From Actinomycetota bacterium (GTDB taxonomy: Bacteria > Actinomycetota > Thermoleophilia > Solirubrobacterales > Solirubrobacteraceae): 5,896 bases of DNA. The stretch spans positions 1 to 5,896 of the forward strand of contig VAWY01000224.1 in the NCBI GenBank assembly GCA_005888335.1, in the 5' to 3' direction. The position numbers and the translations under genes were made by a program. The notes under the pieces were generated by a model, which saw only the letters and a list, made by a program, of their open reading frames with translations, was not told the DNA's origin and ran no database searches. Positions 1-5,896 of the stretch are shown one piece after another (position 1 is the stretch's first letter; every line of letters begins with the position of its first letter).

Positions 1-294
1 GTCGTCGAAGGTGATCAGCACGGCGCCCTCGGGCAGCGGCGACCCGTCGGTGTAGTGCGCGAGCACGGCGTCGAGGCCGACGACCGTGTAGCCGAACTCC
101 CGCAGCTGTGCCATCTGCTCGTCGAAGAGCGACACCGGCATCGACATCCGGTTTCCCGGCAGGTCGTTGACCTTGTGGTACATGAGCACCCGCAGGCTGC
201 GATCGTCGCCGTTCACGACGCCGATGCCCTTCGCGGTCTCGCCGATCGCCCGGTAGACCGAGTTCTTCAGCAGCTGCTTGATCTGCTCGCGCAC
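1..294 (-). CDS. Polysaccharide deacetylase (CE4/NodB-homology), N-terminal part, cut by left window edge
   Basis: This is a 98-codon open fragment, read by translating the minus strand, that runs off the left edge. It contains LMYHKV at residues 37-42 and ends in ITFDD at residues 94-98. In CE4 deacetylases the short YHxV strand precedes the TFDDG motif, whose Asp residues act as the catalytic base and a metal ligand. Family members hydrolyse N- or O-acetyl groups from glycans such as poly-N-acetylglucosamine, peptidoglycan or exopolysaccharide. The remaining motifs (the metal-binding HxxxH and others) lie outside, so activity cannot be judged. I chose the GTG at 294-292 because the TAA of the previous gene (306-304) is in the same frame, three codons upstream. 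No clear Shine-Dalgarno precedes it. A second GTG at 216-214 (residue 27), with GAAGGG 10 bases upstream, is an alternative. No hydrophobic signal segment is visible in the first 36 residues. The gene follows the glycosyltransferase after 9 bases and is probably the modifying enzyme of the same glycan pathway. Confidence 0.87.
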   Translation of the reverse strand, partial: MREQIKQLLKNSVYRAIGETAKGIGVVNGDDRSLRVLMYHKVNDLPGNRMSMPVSLFDEQMAQLREFGYTVVGLDAVLAHYTDGSPLPEGAVLITFDD

Positions 295-303
295 GGGAGC
301 AGG

Positions 304-1425
304 TTAGCGGTGTAGCACCCCGTCGACGAGCGCGCGGACCCTGTCGGCGTACGCGCTCGGCGTCACGCCCCACTCCTCTCCGGTCTGCCGTGCGCGCAGG
401 CCCAGCCGCTCCGCAACCGCACGGTCGGAGAGGATCTGGACGAGGGCGTCGGCGAGCTCGTCCACGCGGTCGGGATCGACGAGCAGGCCGTTCACGTCGT
501 GCTGCACCACGTCGGGGATCCCGGCCCGGTTGCCGCCGACGATCGCGCGCCCCCGGCACGCGGCCTCGAGCGCGACTCGCGGCAGGCCTTCCGAGCGGGA
601 CGGCAGGCAGACGAGCCACGACGCGTCCATCGCAGCTGCCACCTCCTCGGCGGTGAGCCGCGTCGACCATTCCGTCTGCGCCGGCAGGTCGGCGCGCAGC
701 CTCTCCGCGCGATCGCGCATCGCGCCGTCGCCGACGACATGCAGGACGGCGCCGGGAACGAGCGGCGCGGCGCGGCGCCACGCAGCGACGAGCGTGTCGA
801 ACGCCTTGTAGCGCTCGAGGACGCCGACGAAGACGGCGCGCGGCCGGTCCGGCAGCGGCGCGAGCGGCCGCTCGAGGAACGCTTCCGCGTCGACGTACGA
901 CGGGAAGGTCGCCGCCGGCTCGACGCCGAGCGCCTCGACGAGACCCGTCGTCTGCGTCGACACGGTGCGCACGGCGTCGGCGCGGCGGACGGCCACCGGC
1001 GCGAGCGCGTCGTTCACCGGGTTCAGCAGCCGCCGCAGTGGCGAGCCGTAGAGACGCGTCGCCTCGTGCCAGTCGCCCTGGACGTCGAGGATCACCTTCG
1101 TCCGCGCGCGCGCGAGCCGGCGCGCCGCGAGGAACGCGACCGTCTCGTGCACGCCCTGGACGAGCGCGGCGTCCGGGCGAAACCGGCGCAGCTCGCGCGC
1201 GATCCGCCACGGCAGCAGGAGATAGAAGAGCGCGCCGTCGAGCGGGCGCGGCCACGCCGGGGCGGTGAGGCGGAAGCGCTCGTCGCGGGTCGGCGCGCCT
1301 GCCGGAGCGGCGGCGAGCACCCGGTGGTCGACGACGCCCGCGACGGCGTCCCACTTCCGCTTCTGCGCGCCGTCGAGCGGGAGGCGAAACCGCTCACGCG
1401 AGACGAACAGCACGCGGGGCTTCAC
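304..1425 (-). CDS. GT4-type glycosyltransferase, paralogue of the gene at 2420-3520
   Basis: A complete 373-residue GT-B fold glycosyltransferase, within the usual 350-420 range of family GT4. The N-terminal Rossmann-like domain opens with PRVLFVSR (residues 3-10), followed by LPWRIAR (71-77), QGDW (116-119) and RLYGSP (124-129). The C-terminal nucleotide-sugar domain starts around residue 195 with VFVGVLERYK, whose Lys207 sits where GT4 enzymes contact the donor phosphate. The EX7E motif is intact: Glu279 and Glu287 in SEGLPRVALE. It should transfer a sugar from an NDP-sugar to a membrane-associated acceptor in the cytoplasm; which sugar is unknown. There is no signal peptide or membrane span. 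It starts at GTG (1425-1423), overlapping the previous stop as GTGA, with a strong GAGGAGG ribosome site 7 bases upstream, and stops at TAA 306-304. Its closest visible relative is the transferase at 2420-3520, to which it aligns almost without gaps. Confidence is high for the fold, low for specificity. Confidence 0.95.
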   Translation of the reverse strand: MKPRVLFVSRERFRLPLDGAQKRKWDAVAGVVDHRVLAAAPAGAPTRDERFRLTAPAWPRPLDGALFYLLLPWRIARELRRFRPDAALVQGVHETVAFLAARRLARARTKVILDVQGDWHEATRLYGSPLRRLLNPVNDALAPVAVRRADAVRTVSTQTTGLVEALGVEPAATFPSYVDAEAFLERPLAPLPDRPRAVFVGVLERYKAFDTLVAAWRRAAPLVPGAVLHVVGDGAMRDRAERLRADLPAQTEWSTRLTAEEVAAAMDASWLVCLPSRSEGLPRVALEAACRGRAIVGGNRAGIPDVVQHDVNGLLVDPDRVDELADALVQILSDRAVAERLGLRARQTGEEWGVTPSAYADRVRALVDGVLHR

Positions 1426-2423
1426 GCGGCCGCCTCCTCGACCACGCGGTCGGCCCAGTGATCGACGGAGTGCTCCGCCTCGACGCGTGCACGCAGGACC
1501 GTGCCGGCGCCGCCCTCATAGGTTCGAATCCGCTCGGCGAGCGACTCCGGGTAGTCGCCGTGGAAGCGGAGCTGCTCGGGGAGCAGCGAGTCGAACACCG
1601 GCGAGGCCGCGAACACGGGCAGGCAGGCGGCGGCCGCCTCGTAGACGATCTTGTCCGCCGCGTTCCCACGCGTCGCGTTCACGACCCCGTCGGCGAGCCC
1701 GAAGAGATGCGGCACCGCCGCGTACGGGACGGCGTCGCCGAACGTGACGCGGTTGCTCACGCCGAGCCGGTCGGCGAGCGCCTCGAGCTGCGGCCGGTGC
1801 GCCCGGTCCGCGTCGGTGAGCACCGGTCCGTGCAGTGTCAGCGTCGCGTCGGGGAGATCCGGCAGCGCGCGCAGGGCGATCTCCCAGCCCTTCACGGGCG
1901 CGTAGCGGCCGAGGCCGAGCAGCCGGCGCAGCGGCGCGCGCCGCTCGGGCACGCACGGCAGCGCAGCGACGTCGATCCCGTGCCCGATCGCCCGGATCTT
2001 CGCGGAGCTCAGCGGCACGGTGCGCAGGTCGACCGTCAGCAGCTTGTCGACGACGCGCTCGGCCGTCTGGAGTCCGGGGCCCGCGGCCTGTTGCGTGAAC
2101 CACAGCAGCAGCGGGACGCGCAGCGGCCGTGCAAGCGGAGCGGCGAGCACCGCGAAGATCGGTGACATGTGCGCGACGACCGCGGTCGGCTTGCGGGTGA
2201 GCTCCGGCGCGAGCGCGGCGAGGTAGCGCAGCCCGCGCGAGGCCTGCGAGGGAGCGGCGAAGCTGCGGGCGCGGCAGTTCGAAGGGAGCACCGACTCGTC
2301 GACACGATCCGCGAGCACGACGACCTCGTCGACGCGCGCCGCGAGGGCGCGGATCTTCGCGAGCGTCGCACCGAGCACCGGCTCGTCCGGATGCGCCGCC
2401 TGCGTCACGAACACGATCCTCAT
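1422..2423 (-). CDS. Divergent GT4-like glycosyltransferase
   Basis: A 333-residue protein starting at ATG 2423-2421, which overlaps the upstream stop as ATGA and has GGGAG 8 bases upstream. The frame stays open further upstream, but that part is arginine-rich and antisense to no family; it is a frame shadow of the preceding gene. The start MRIVFVTQ is a typical first strand of a GT-B N-terminal domain. AHMSPIFAVLAAPLA (84-98) and LLLWFTQQ (105-112) resemble a GT4 subgroup with HMxPxYA and WYTH motifs, here with Gln replacing the His after WFT. IGHGID (146-151) ends the N-domain, and LGRYAPVKGWE (171-181) carries the donor-binding Lys178. The EX7E region reads NAADKIVYE (254-262): the second Glu (262) is present but the first is Asn254. 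The DK pair at 257-258 is common in this subgroup as far as I recall. It is shorter than its neighbours. The sugar donor and acceptor are unknown; it probably adds one sugar to the same lipid-linked glycan. Confidence 0.9.
   Translation of the reverse strand: MRIVFVTQAAHPDEPVLGATLAKIRALAARVDEVVVLADRVDESVLPSNCRARSFAAPSQASRGLRYLAALAPELTRKPTAVVAHMSPIFAVLAAPLARPLRVPLLLWFTQQAAGPGLQTAERVVDKLLTVDLRTVPLSSAKIRAIGHGIDVAALPCVPERRAPLRRLLGLGRYAPVKGWEIALRALPDLPDATLTLHGPVLTDADRAHRPQLEALADRLGVSNRVTFGDAVPYAAVPHLFGLADGVVNATRGNAADKIVYEAAAACLPVFAASPVFDSLLPEQLRFHGDYPESLAERIRTYEGGAGTVLRARVEAEHSVDHWADRVVEEAAA
1433..1439 (-). promoter_or_regulatory. Strong Shine-Dalgarno for the glycosyltransferase at 304-1425
   Basis: On the minus strand this reads GAGGAGG, a near-perfect match to the 16S rRNA tail, and it ends 7 bases before the GTG at 1425-1423. 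It fixes that GTG as the start even though the codon overlaps the upstream stop. The same bases encode the Glu-Glu near the C-terminus (RVVEEAAA) of the upstream gene. It is the strongest ribosome site in the window. Confidence 0.75.
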
Positions 2424-3520
2424 GCGACGAGCTCCCGCATCCGGCGCGCGTACTCCTCGGGCGACTGGAGCCACGGCGCAGCCGAGGCGCGCGCGGCCTG
2501 CCCGAGACGCTCCGCAAGGCCGCGGTCGCCGAGCACGCGCACGAGCGCGGCGGCGAGCGCATCGGGATCGTCGGGCGCGACGAGCAACCCCGCCACGCCG
2601 TCCTCGACGAGATCGGGAATCGAGCCGGCGCGCGTCCCGACGACACCGCGGCCGCGGCAGAACGACTCGACGAGCACGCGCCCCATTCCCTCGGAGCGGG
2701 AGGGCAGGACGAGCAGCCAGGCGTCGTCGAGCGCCGTCGCCACCTCGGCCGGCGTCAGCTCGCGATCCCAGCGGACGCCGTGGTCGCGCTGCAGCCCTTC
2801 GGCCACGTCGGTGCGCGTTCCCTTCCCTACGATGCGAAGCGTGGCCTGCGGCACCTGCGGCGCCACGCGTCGCCAGGCCTCGGCGAGCCCGTCCACGTTC
2901 TTGTACGCCTCGAGCACGCCGACGAAGAGCGCGACCGGCGCGTCCGGCAACGGTGCCGGCTCGCGGACGAACGGATCGAGATCCATGTAGGCCGGGAAGT
3001 CGCCGGCCGGCTCGACGCCGAGCGCGCGCACGAGCCCCGACGTGAAGGGAGACACCGTTCGCACGGCGTCGGCACGGCGCAGCGCCGCAGCTGCAACCGC
3101 ATCGCCGATGCGTGCGATCGCACGGCGCGAGGGCGAGCCGTAGAGGCGCGTGGACGTCCGCCAGTCTCCATGCACCTCGACGACCACCTGGGCCGGCACG
3201 TGCGCGAGCCGCCGCGCGAGCAGGGCGGCTCCCGCGTCGTACGCGGTCTGGCAGACGACGGCGTCGGGCCGGAACTCGCGCAGGAGCCGTGCGATCCGCC
3301 ACGGCAGCGCCGCCCAGAACGCGAGACCGTCGAGCCGCCGGGGGCGGAACGGCGGCACGAGCGTGAACGTCGCGTCCCGAGTCGGCGAGCCCGCCGCCGC
3401 AGAGGCGAGCACGCGCAGCTCGAGCTCGCCGCCGAGCGCCGAGAACTTCCGTGCCAGGCTCGGCGACAGCGGCAGCCGGTAGCGCGTCCGGCCGACGAAC
3501 AGGACTCTCGGTCGCCTCAC
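2420..3520 (-). CDS. GT4-type glycosyltransferase, paralogue of the gene at 304-1425
   Basis: A complete 366-residue GT-B fold glycosyltransferase. The N-domain begins PRVLFVGR (4-11), with PTRD (46-49), LPWRIAR (72-78), VHGDW (116-120) and RLYGSP (125-130). The donor domain opens at about residue 196 with ALFVGVLEAYK, Lys207 being the expected donor-phosphate contact. The EX7E motif is intact: Glu277 and Glu285 in SEGMGRVLVE, preceded by LPSR. Aligned with the 304-1425 product it keeps the same motifs in the same places, with roughly half or more of positions identical by eye, so the two are paralogues. The start is GTG 3520-3518, overlapping the upstream stop as GTGA. No convincing Shine-Dalgarno precedes it, so translation probably depends on coupling to the gene before it. 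The stop is TGA 2422-2420. It is a predicted cytoplasmic, membrane-peripheral sugar transferase; donor and linkage are unknown. Confidence 0.95.
   Translation of the reverse strand: MRRPRVLFVGRTRYRLPLSPSLARKFSALGGELELRVLASAAAGSPTRDATFTLVPPFRPRRLDGLAFWAALPWRIARLLREFRPDAVVCQTAYDAGAALLARRLAHVPAQVVVEVHGDWRTSTRLYGSPSRRAIARIGDAVAAAALRRADAVRTVSPFTSGLVRALGVEPAGDFPAYMDLDPFVREPAPLPDAPVALFVGVLEAYKNVDGLAEAWRRVAPQVPQATLRIVGKGTRTDVAEGLQRDHGVRWDRELTPAEVATALDDAWLLVLPSRSEGMGRVLVESFCRGRGVVGTRAGSIPDLVEDGVAGLLVAPDDPDALAAALVRVLGDRGLAERLGQAARASAAPWLQSPEEYARRMRELVA
2432..2436 (-). promoter_or_regulatory. Shine-Dalgarno for the glycosyltransferase at 1422-2423
   Basis: On the minus strand this reads GGGAG and ends 8 bases before the ATG at 2423-2421. 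Together with the ATGA overlap it supports that ATG over the long upstream open frame. It lies inside the last codons (MRELVA) of the preceding transferase. Confidence 0.6.
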
Positions 3521-4650
3521 GCGCCCAGGGTACGCAGGAGGGCCTGCTCCAGCTGCGCGAAGACCCGTTCCGGCGCGTACTCGGCGACCGAAGGCGCGGC
3601 AGCTGCCCGCAGGCGGGCGCGCAGCTCGTCGTCGCCCACGTAGCGACGGATCGCCTCACCGAGCGCGGTCGCGTCGGCGAGCGGGACGAGCAGGCCGTTC
3701 TCGCCGTCGCGGACGACCTCGGCGACGCCGCCGGTCGCCGTGGCGATCACCGGCGTTCCCGCCGCGAGCGCCTCGACGACCGTGTGCGGGAAGTTCTCCC
3801 AGCTCGAGGAGAGCACCGACGCATCCGCCGCGGCGAACAGCTCGACGACGCGCTCGCGGGGCAGCGCACCGAGGAAGCGGACGCGGTCGCCGAGCCCGAG
3901 CTCCGCGACGTCGCGCTCGAGCGCTGCCCGCTCGTCACCCTCGCCGGCGATCAGCAGCTCGACGTCCTCCACCGCTGCGAGCGCCTCGAGCGCGACGCGC
4001 AACGACTTCTGCGCCGTCAGCCGCCCGGCGAAGGCAAGCGTCGGGCCGGTGAGCGCGAACGAGCGCCGAAGCTCCTCGCGCGGTGGCAGCACGGGCAGCG
4101 CCGGTGCCGGATTCGGCAGCACCGACACGCGCGCCGGGTCGACGCCCCACGTCAAGGCAAGCTCGCGCAGATACGCGCTCGGTGTGAAGATGTGAGCCGC
4201 GCGTCTGAGCTCTGCGTCGCGCGCGAGCCTGAGCACGCGCACCGCAGGGCCGCCGCCGACGTGCTGGAACTCGTCGACGTTCCCGTCGACGATGCCGCGG
4301 CGGCGCGCACGCTCGAACGCCGGATCGGCGGTGAGCTTGATCACGTACGGCCGGTGCGCGAGCGTCGCTCCGAGCGAGCTGCGCCCGAACATCCCCGTCG
4401 TGTAGACGACGTCCGCGGCCCGCGCGCGCCGTGCGATCTCGGCTGCCGTGCGGCCGTGGATCACGCCCTTCGGCAGCCGGCGAGAGATCCAGTGCACCGG
4501 GTACGGCTGTGCCGCGGGAGGCGCAGCCGCGGTGGTCACGACGTCCACCTCGTGACCGCGCGCGCGCAAGAACGACGCCACGTCGGGTGCGTGACTCGCC
4601 GGGCCGCCGACGTCGGGCGGCCAGATGCCGGAGACGACGAGGGCCCTCAG
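3517..4650 (-). CDS. GT4-type glycosyltransferase, probable CTG start
   Basis: A GT-B glycosyltransferase of 377 residues if translation begins at CTG 4650-4648. The protein then opens RALVVSGIWPPDVGGPASH (from residue 2), the classical GT4 first strand with its GG loop (Gly15-Gly16). Later marks are GVDPARVSVLPNP (169-181) between the domains, FAGRLTAQKS (207-216) with donor-binding Arg210 and Lys215, GEGDE (266-270), and an intact EX7E (Glu285, Glu293) in WENFPHTVVE. The CTG overlaps the flippase TGA as CTGA, matching the NTGA overlaps at the next three junctions. The only other in-frame starts upstream are GTG at 4740 and 4722. They would add 24 or 30 arginine-rich residues inside the flippase gene and resemble a frame shadow. 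The stop is TGA 3519-3517. It is not closely similar to the paralogous pair downstream. It should add a sugar to the lipid-linked glycan on the cytoplasmic side; the donor is unknown. Confidence 0.93.
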   Translation of the reverse strand: MRALVVSGIWPPDVGGPASHAPDVASFLRARGHEVDVVTTAAAPPAAQPYPVHWISRRLPKGVIHGRTAAEIARRARAADVVYTTGMFGRSSLGATLAHRPYVIKLTADPAFERARRRGIVDGNVDEFQHVGGGPAVRVLRLARDAELRRAAHIFTPSAYLRELALTWGVDPARVSVLPNPAPALPVLPPREELRRSFALTGPTLAFAGRLTAQKSLRVALEALAAVEDVELLIAGEGDERAALERDVAELGLGDRVRFLGALPRERVVELFAAADASVLSSSWENFPHTVVEALAAGTPVIATATGGVAEVVRDGENGLLVPLADATALGEAIRRYVGDDELRARLRAAAAPSVAEYAPERVFAQLEQALLRTLGA

Positions 4651-5896
4651 GGGACGACTGCCCCGGACTCGAGCGGCGGCGGCCGGTCCTCGGGACGCAT
4701 GCGGAGGAAGATCACGGCCCACATGACGGCGAACACGCACATCCCCGCCAGCACGGCGGCGGCGGCGCCGGTCGCTCCCCAGAACGCGCCGAACACGACG
4801 ATGAGCGGGAGCACGACGATCGTCTCGACTCCGTGCGTGAGGATGCGCAGGCCGGGCCTCCCGATCGTGACTGGGAACGACTTTGTCCAGCCGACGAGGA
4901 GCTGCACGGCCGCAGCGAGCACGAACAGACGCGCAGCGTTCGCCGCACCGACGTATTCCGGGCCGTTGATCCAGCGGATCAGCCGGGGCACGTACAGCAG
5001 CAGCAGCGGCACGGCGACGATGCAGAGCGCGAACGCAGCCGCGGTGTAGCGCCGGATTCCGCGCAGGACCGCCGTCTGGCGGCCCTTCTCCCAGTCACGC
5101 GTCTGCTCGGTCAGCAGCACCATGCGGGCGGGAGCCGAGAGCGCCTGGAACGCCGATTGCGGAGCCTGGGCGACCCGGAAGAGGCCGACCTCCTTCGTGC
5201 TGGTCACCGCGCCGAGCAGGAGCGGTCCGAGGCCGCCGCGCAGCGAGAGCACCCCCGTCGCGGCGCTCGACTGGACGACGAACGAGCGGATCTCCCGGCT
5301 GTCCTCGGCGAGCGGACGCGCCGCTGCGGGTGGGAAGCGGCGGAACGCGGCGAGCCCCACGACGCCGATCGACAGCGTCGCCGCGACCTGCGCCGCGAGC
5401 ACGCCTGCGATCGCTTCCACGAGCCCGTAATGCGCGCCGACGGCGATGCCGGCGAGACGCAGCGCCATCGACCAGGCGAGGAAGAGCGAGCGGATGTCGT
5501 AGCGGCTACGGAGGTAGAGCACGGCGCCCGCGAGACCCTCGAGCGACTGCGCGAGCGGGATGCCGGCGGCGAGCAGCAGCGGCACGGCGAGCCGCGACGG
5601 CGCGAAAGCGGCGAACACGAGCAGCCCCGCGGCGCCGAGGATCGAGCCGGCGAGCTTGAAGCGGAGCGCGATCGAGAACAGCCGCCGGAACCGGCCCCAA
5701 TCCTCGCGGGCCACGTAGCGGAAGCCGTATTTCACGAGCGCCTCCTCGACGGTGAGGTCGAAGAGCGACTGGAGAAAGCCGGTCGCGAAGATGACCGTCG
5801 CGTAATCGCCGAAGACGCGGGTCGAGTGAAACTCGCGCGTGGCGACGACGGTTCCGAGGAACCCGAGGACGACGGACGAATAGATGCCGACGGCCG
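4647..5896 (-). CDS. Wzx-like oligosaccharide flippase (MOP superfamily), 5' end beyond right edge
   Basis: An open frame of 415 visible residues that continues off the right edge. A GTG at 5735-5733 is only an internal Val: the 53 codons before it are open and membrane-like. The protein has about eleven or twelve hydrophobic segments, including IYSSVVLGFLGTVVA (4-18), one around 30-46, pairs near 81-120 and 136-183, and a C-terminal group at about 283-302, 322-336, 357-371 and 373-397. The DLTVEEALVKYGFRY stretch (46-60) follows the second segment and looks like the conserved early region of polysaccharide-type flippases. It ends in a charged, proline-rich cytoplasmic tail (RPEDRPPP). Flippases of this superfamily move undecaprenyl-linked oligosaccharides across the membrane and usually have 400-500 residues, so few N-terminal residues should be missing. 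The stop TGA (4649-4647) overlaps the next gene. Its position at the head of four glycosyltransferases fits export of their product. A MATE-type drug exporter is less likely given this context. Confidence 0.92.
   Translation of the reverse strand, partial: AVGIYSSVVLGFLGTVVATREFHSTRVFGDYATVIFATGFLQSLFDLTVEEALVKYGFRYVAREDWGRFRRLFSIALRFKLAGSILGAAGLLVFAAFAPSRLAVPLLLAAGIPLAQSLEGLAGAVLYLRSRYDIRSLFLAWSMALRLAGIAVGAHYGLVEAIAGVLAAQVAATLSIGVVGLAAFRRFPPAAARPLAEDSREIRSFVVQSSAATGVLSLRGGLGPLLLGAVTSTKEVGLFRVAQAPQSAFQALSAPARMVLLTEQTRDWEKGRQTAVLRGIRRYTAAAFALCIVAVPLLLLYVPRLIRWINGPEYVGAANAARLFVLAAAVQLLVGWTKSFPVTIGRPGLRILTHGVETIVVLPLIVVFGAFWGATGAAAAVLAGMCVFAVMWAVIFLRMRPEDRPPPLESGAVVP

Noticed and set aside
55..315. 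A plus-strand open frame of 86 codons at the left end.
   Set aside because: It is antisense to the deacetylase fragment, which has recognisable YHKV and TFDD motifs; the plus-strand product has none.
499..1461. A 320-codon plus-strand open frame antisense to the glycosyltransferase at 304-1425.
   Set aside because: Low-complexity, Arg-rich and without motifs; the opposite strand carries a complete GT4 enzyme with an intact EX7E.
1521..1531. GGTTCGAATCC on the plus strand, which looks like a tRNA T-arm or an integration-site remnant.
   Set aside because: The flanking bases do not pair into a T stem, no cloverleaf can be built upstream, and the stretch is ordinary coding sequence (RIRTYE) of the glycosyltransferase at 1422-2423.
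2424..3659. Upstream extension of the 1422-2423 gene by 412 codons in the same frame, which would make a 745-residue fusion.
   Set aside because: The extension overlaps a good glycosyltransferase in another frame, is Arg-rich with no domain, and the ATG at 2423 has an ATGA overlap and a Shine-Dalgarno.
4651..4740. GTG at 4740 or 4722 as the start of the glycosyltransferase at 3517-4650.
   Set aside because: The extra residues are Arg-rich and look like a shadow of the flippase tail. Neither has a well-spaced ribosome site, and the overlap would be much longer than at the other junctions.
3451..5049. A 532-codon open frame on the plus strand, antisense to the flippase and the first glycosyltransferase.
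   Set aside because: Its translation is rich in Arg, Ala, Asp and Glu with no recognisable domain, and it runs across two well-supported minus-strand genes. High G+C third positions commonly leave such antisense frames open.
4647..5735. GTG at 5735 as the start of the flippase.
   Set aside because: The frame is open for 53 more codons to the edge, coding two further membrane-like segments and the first part of the DLTVEEALVKYG region.

Overview
The window is a stretch of high-GC DNA (roughly 70% G+C by eye) read entirely from the minus strand. It holds six genes packed end to end: a membrane flippase, four GT-B fold glycosyltransferases and the start of a polysaccharide deacetylase. The composition, frequent GTG starts and strongly G/C-biased third codon positions suggest a high-GC actinobacterium. 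The protein style recalls deep-branching groups such as Thermoleophilia, but that is an impression and not something the sequence proves.

Layout in the direction of transcription (right to left): (1) 5896-4647, a Wzx-like oligosaccharide flippase whose first residues lie off the right edge; (2) 4650-3517, a GT4-type glycosyltransferase with a probable CTG start; (3) 3520-2420, a GT4-type glycosyltransferase that is a paralogue of gene 5; (4) 2423-1422, a more divergent glycosyltransferase with a degenerate EX7E motif; (5) 1425-304, the second paralogue; (6) 294-1, the N-terminal third or so of a carbohydrate esterase family 4 (CE4) deacetylase, cut by the left edge just after its TFDD motif.

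Genes 1 to 5 are joined by 4-base stop/start overlaps of the form NTGA (CTGA, GTGA, ATGA, GTGA), and gene 6 follows after 9 bases. There is no room for internal promoters or terminators, and none was seen. The six genes therefore look like one translationally coupled operon whose promoter lies to the right of the window and whose end lies to the left.

Taken together this is part of a cell-surface or exopolysaccharide biosynthesis locus. The glycosyltransferases would add sugars to a lipid-linked oligosaccharide in the cytoplasm, the flippase would move it across the membrane, and the deacetylase would remove N- or O-acetyl groups from the glycan. No initiating sugar-phosphate transferase, Wzy polymerase or chain-length regulator is visible here. 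Sugars and linkages cannot be read from the sequence. I see no mobile element, CRISPR array, RNA gene or clearly novel system. The points most worth a second look are the CTG start, the split pair of paralogous transferases, the transferase with a degenerate EX7E motif, and the apparent lack of a signal peptide on the deacetylase.
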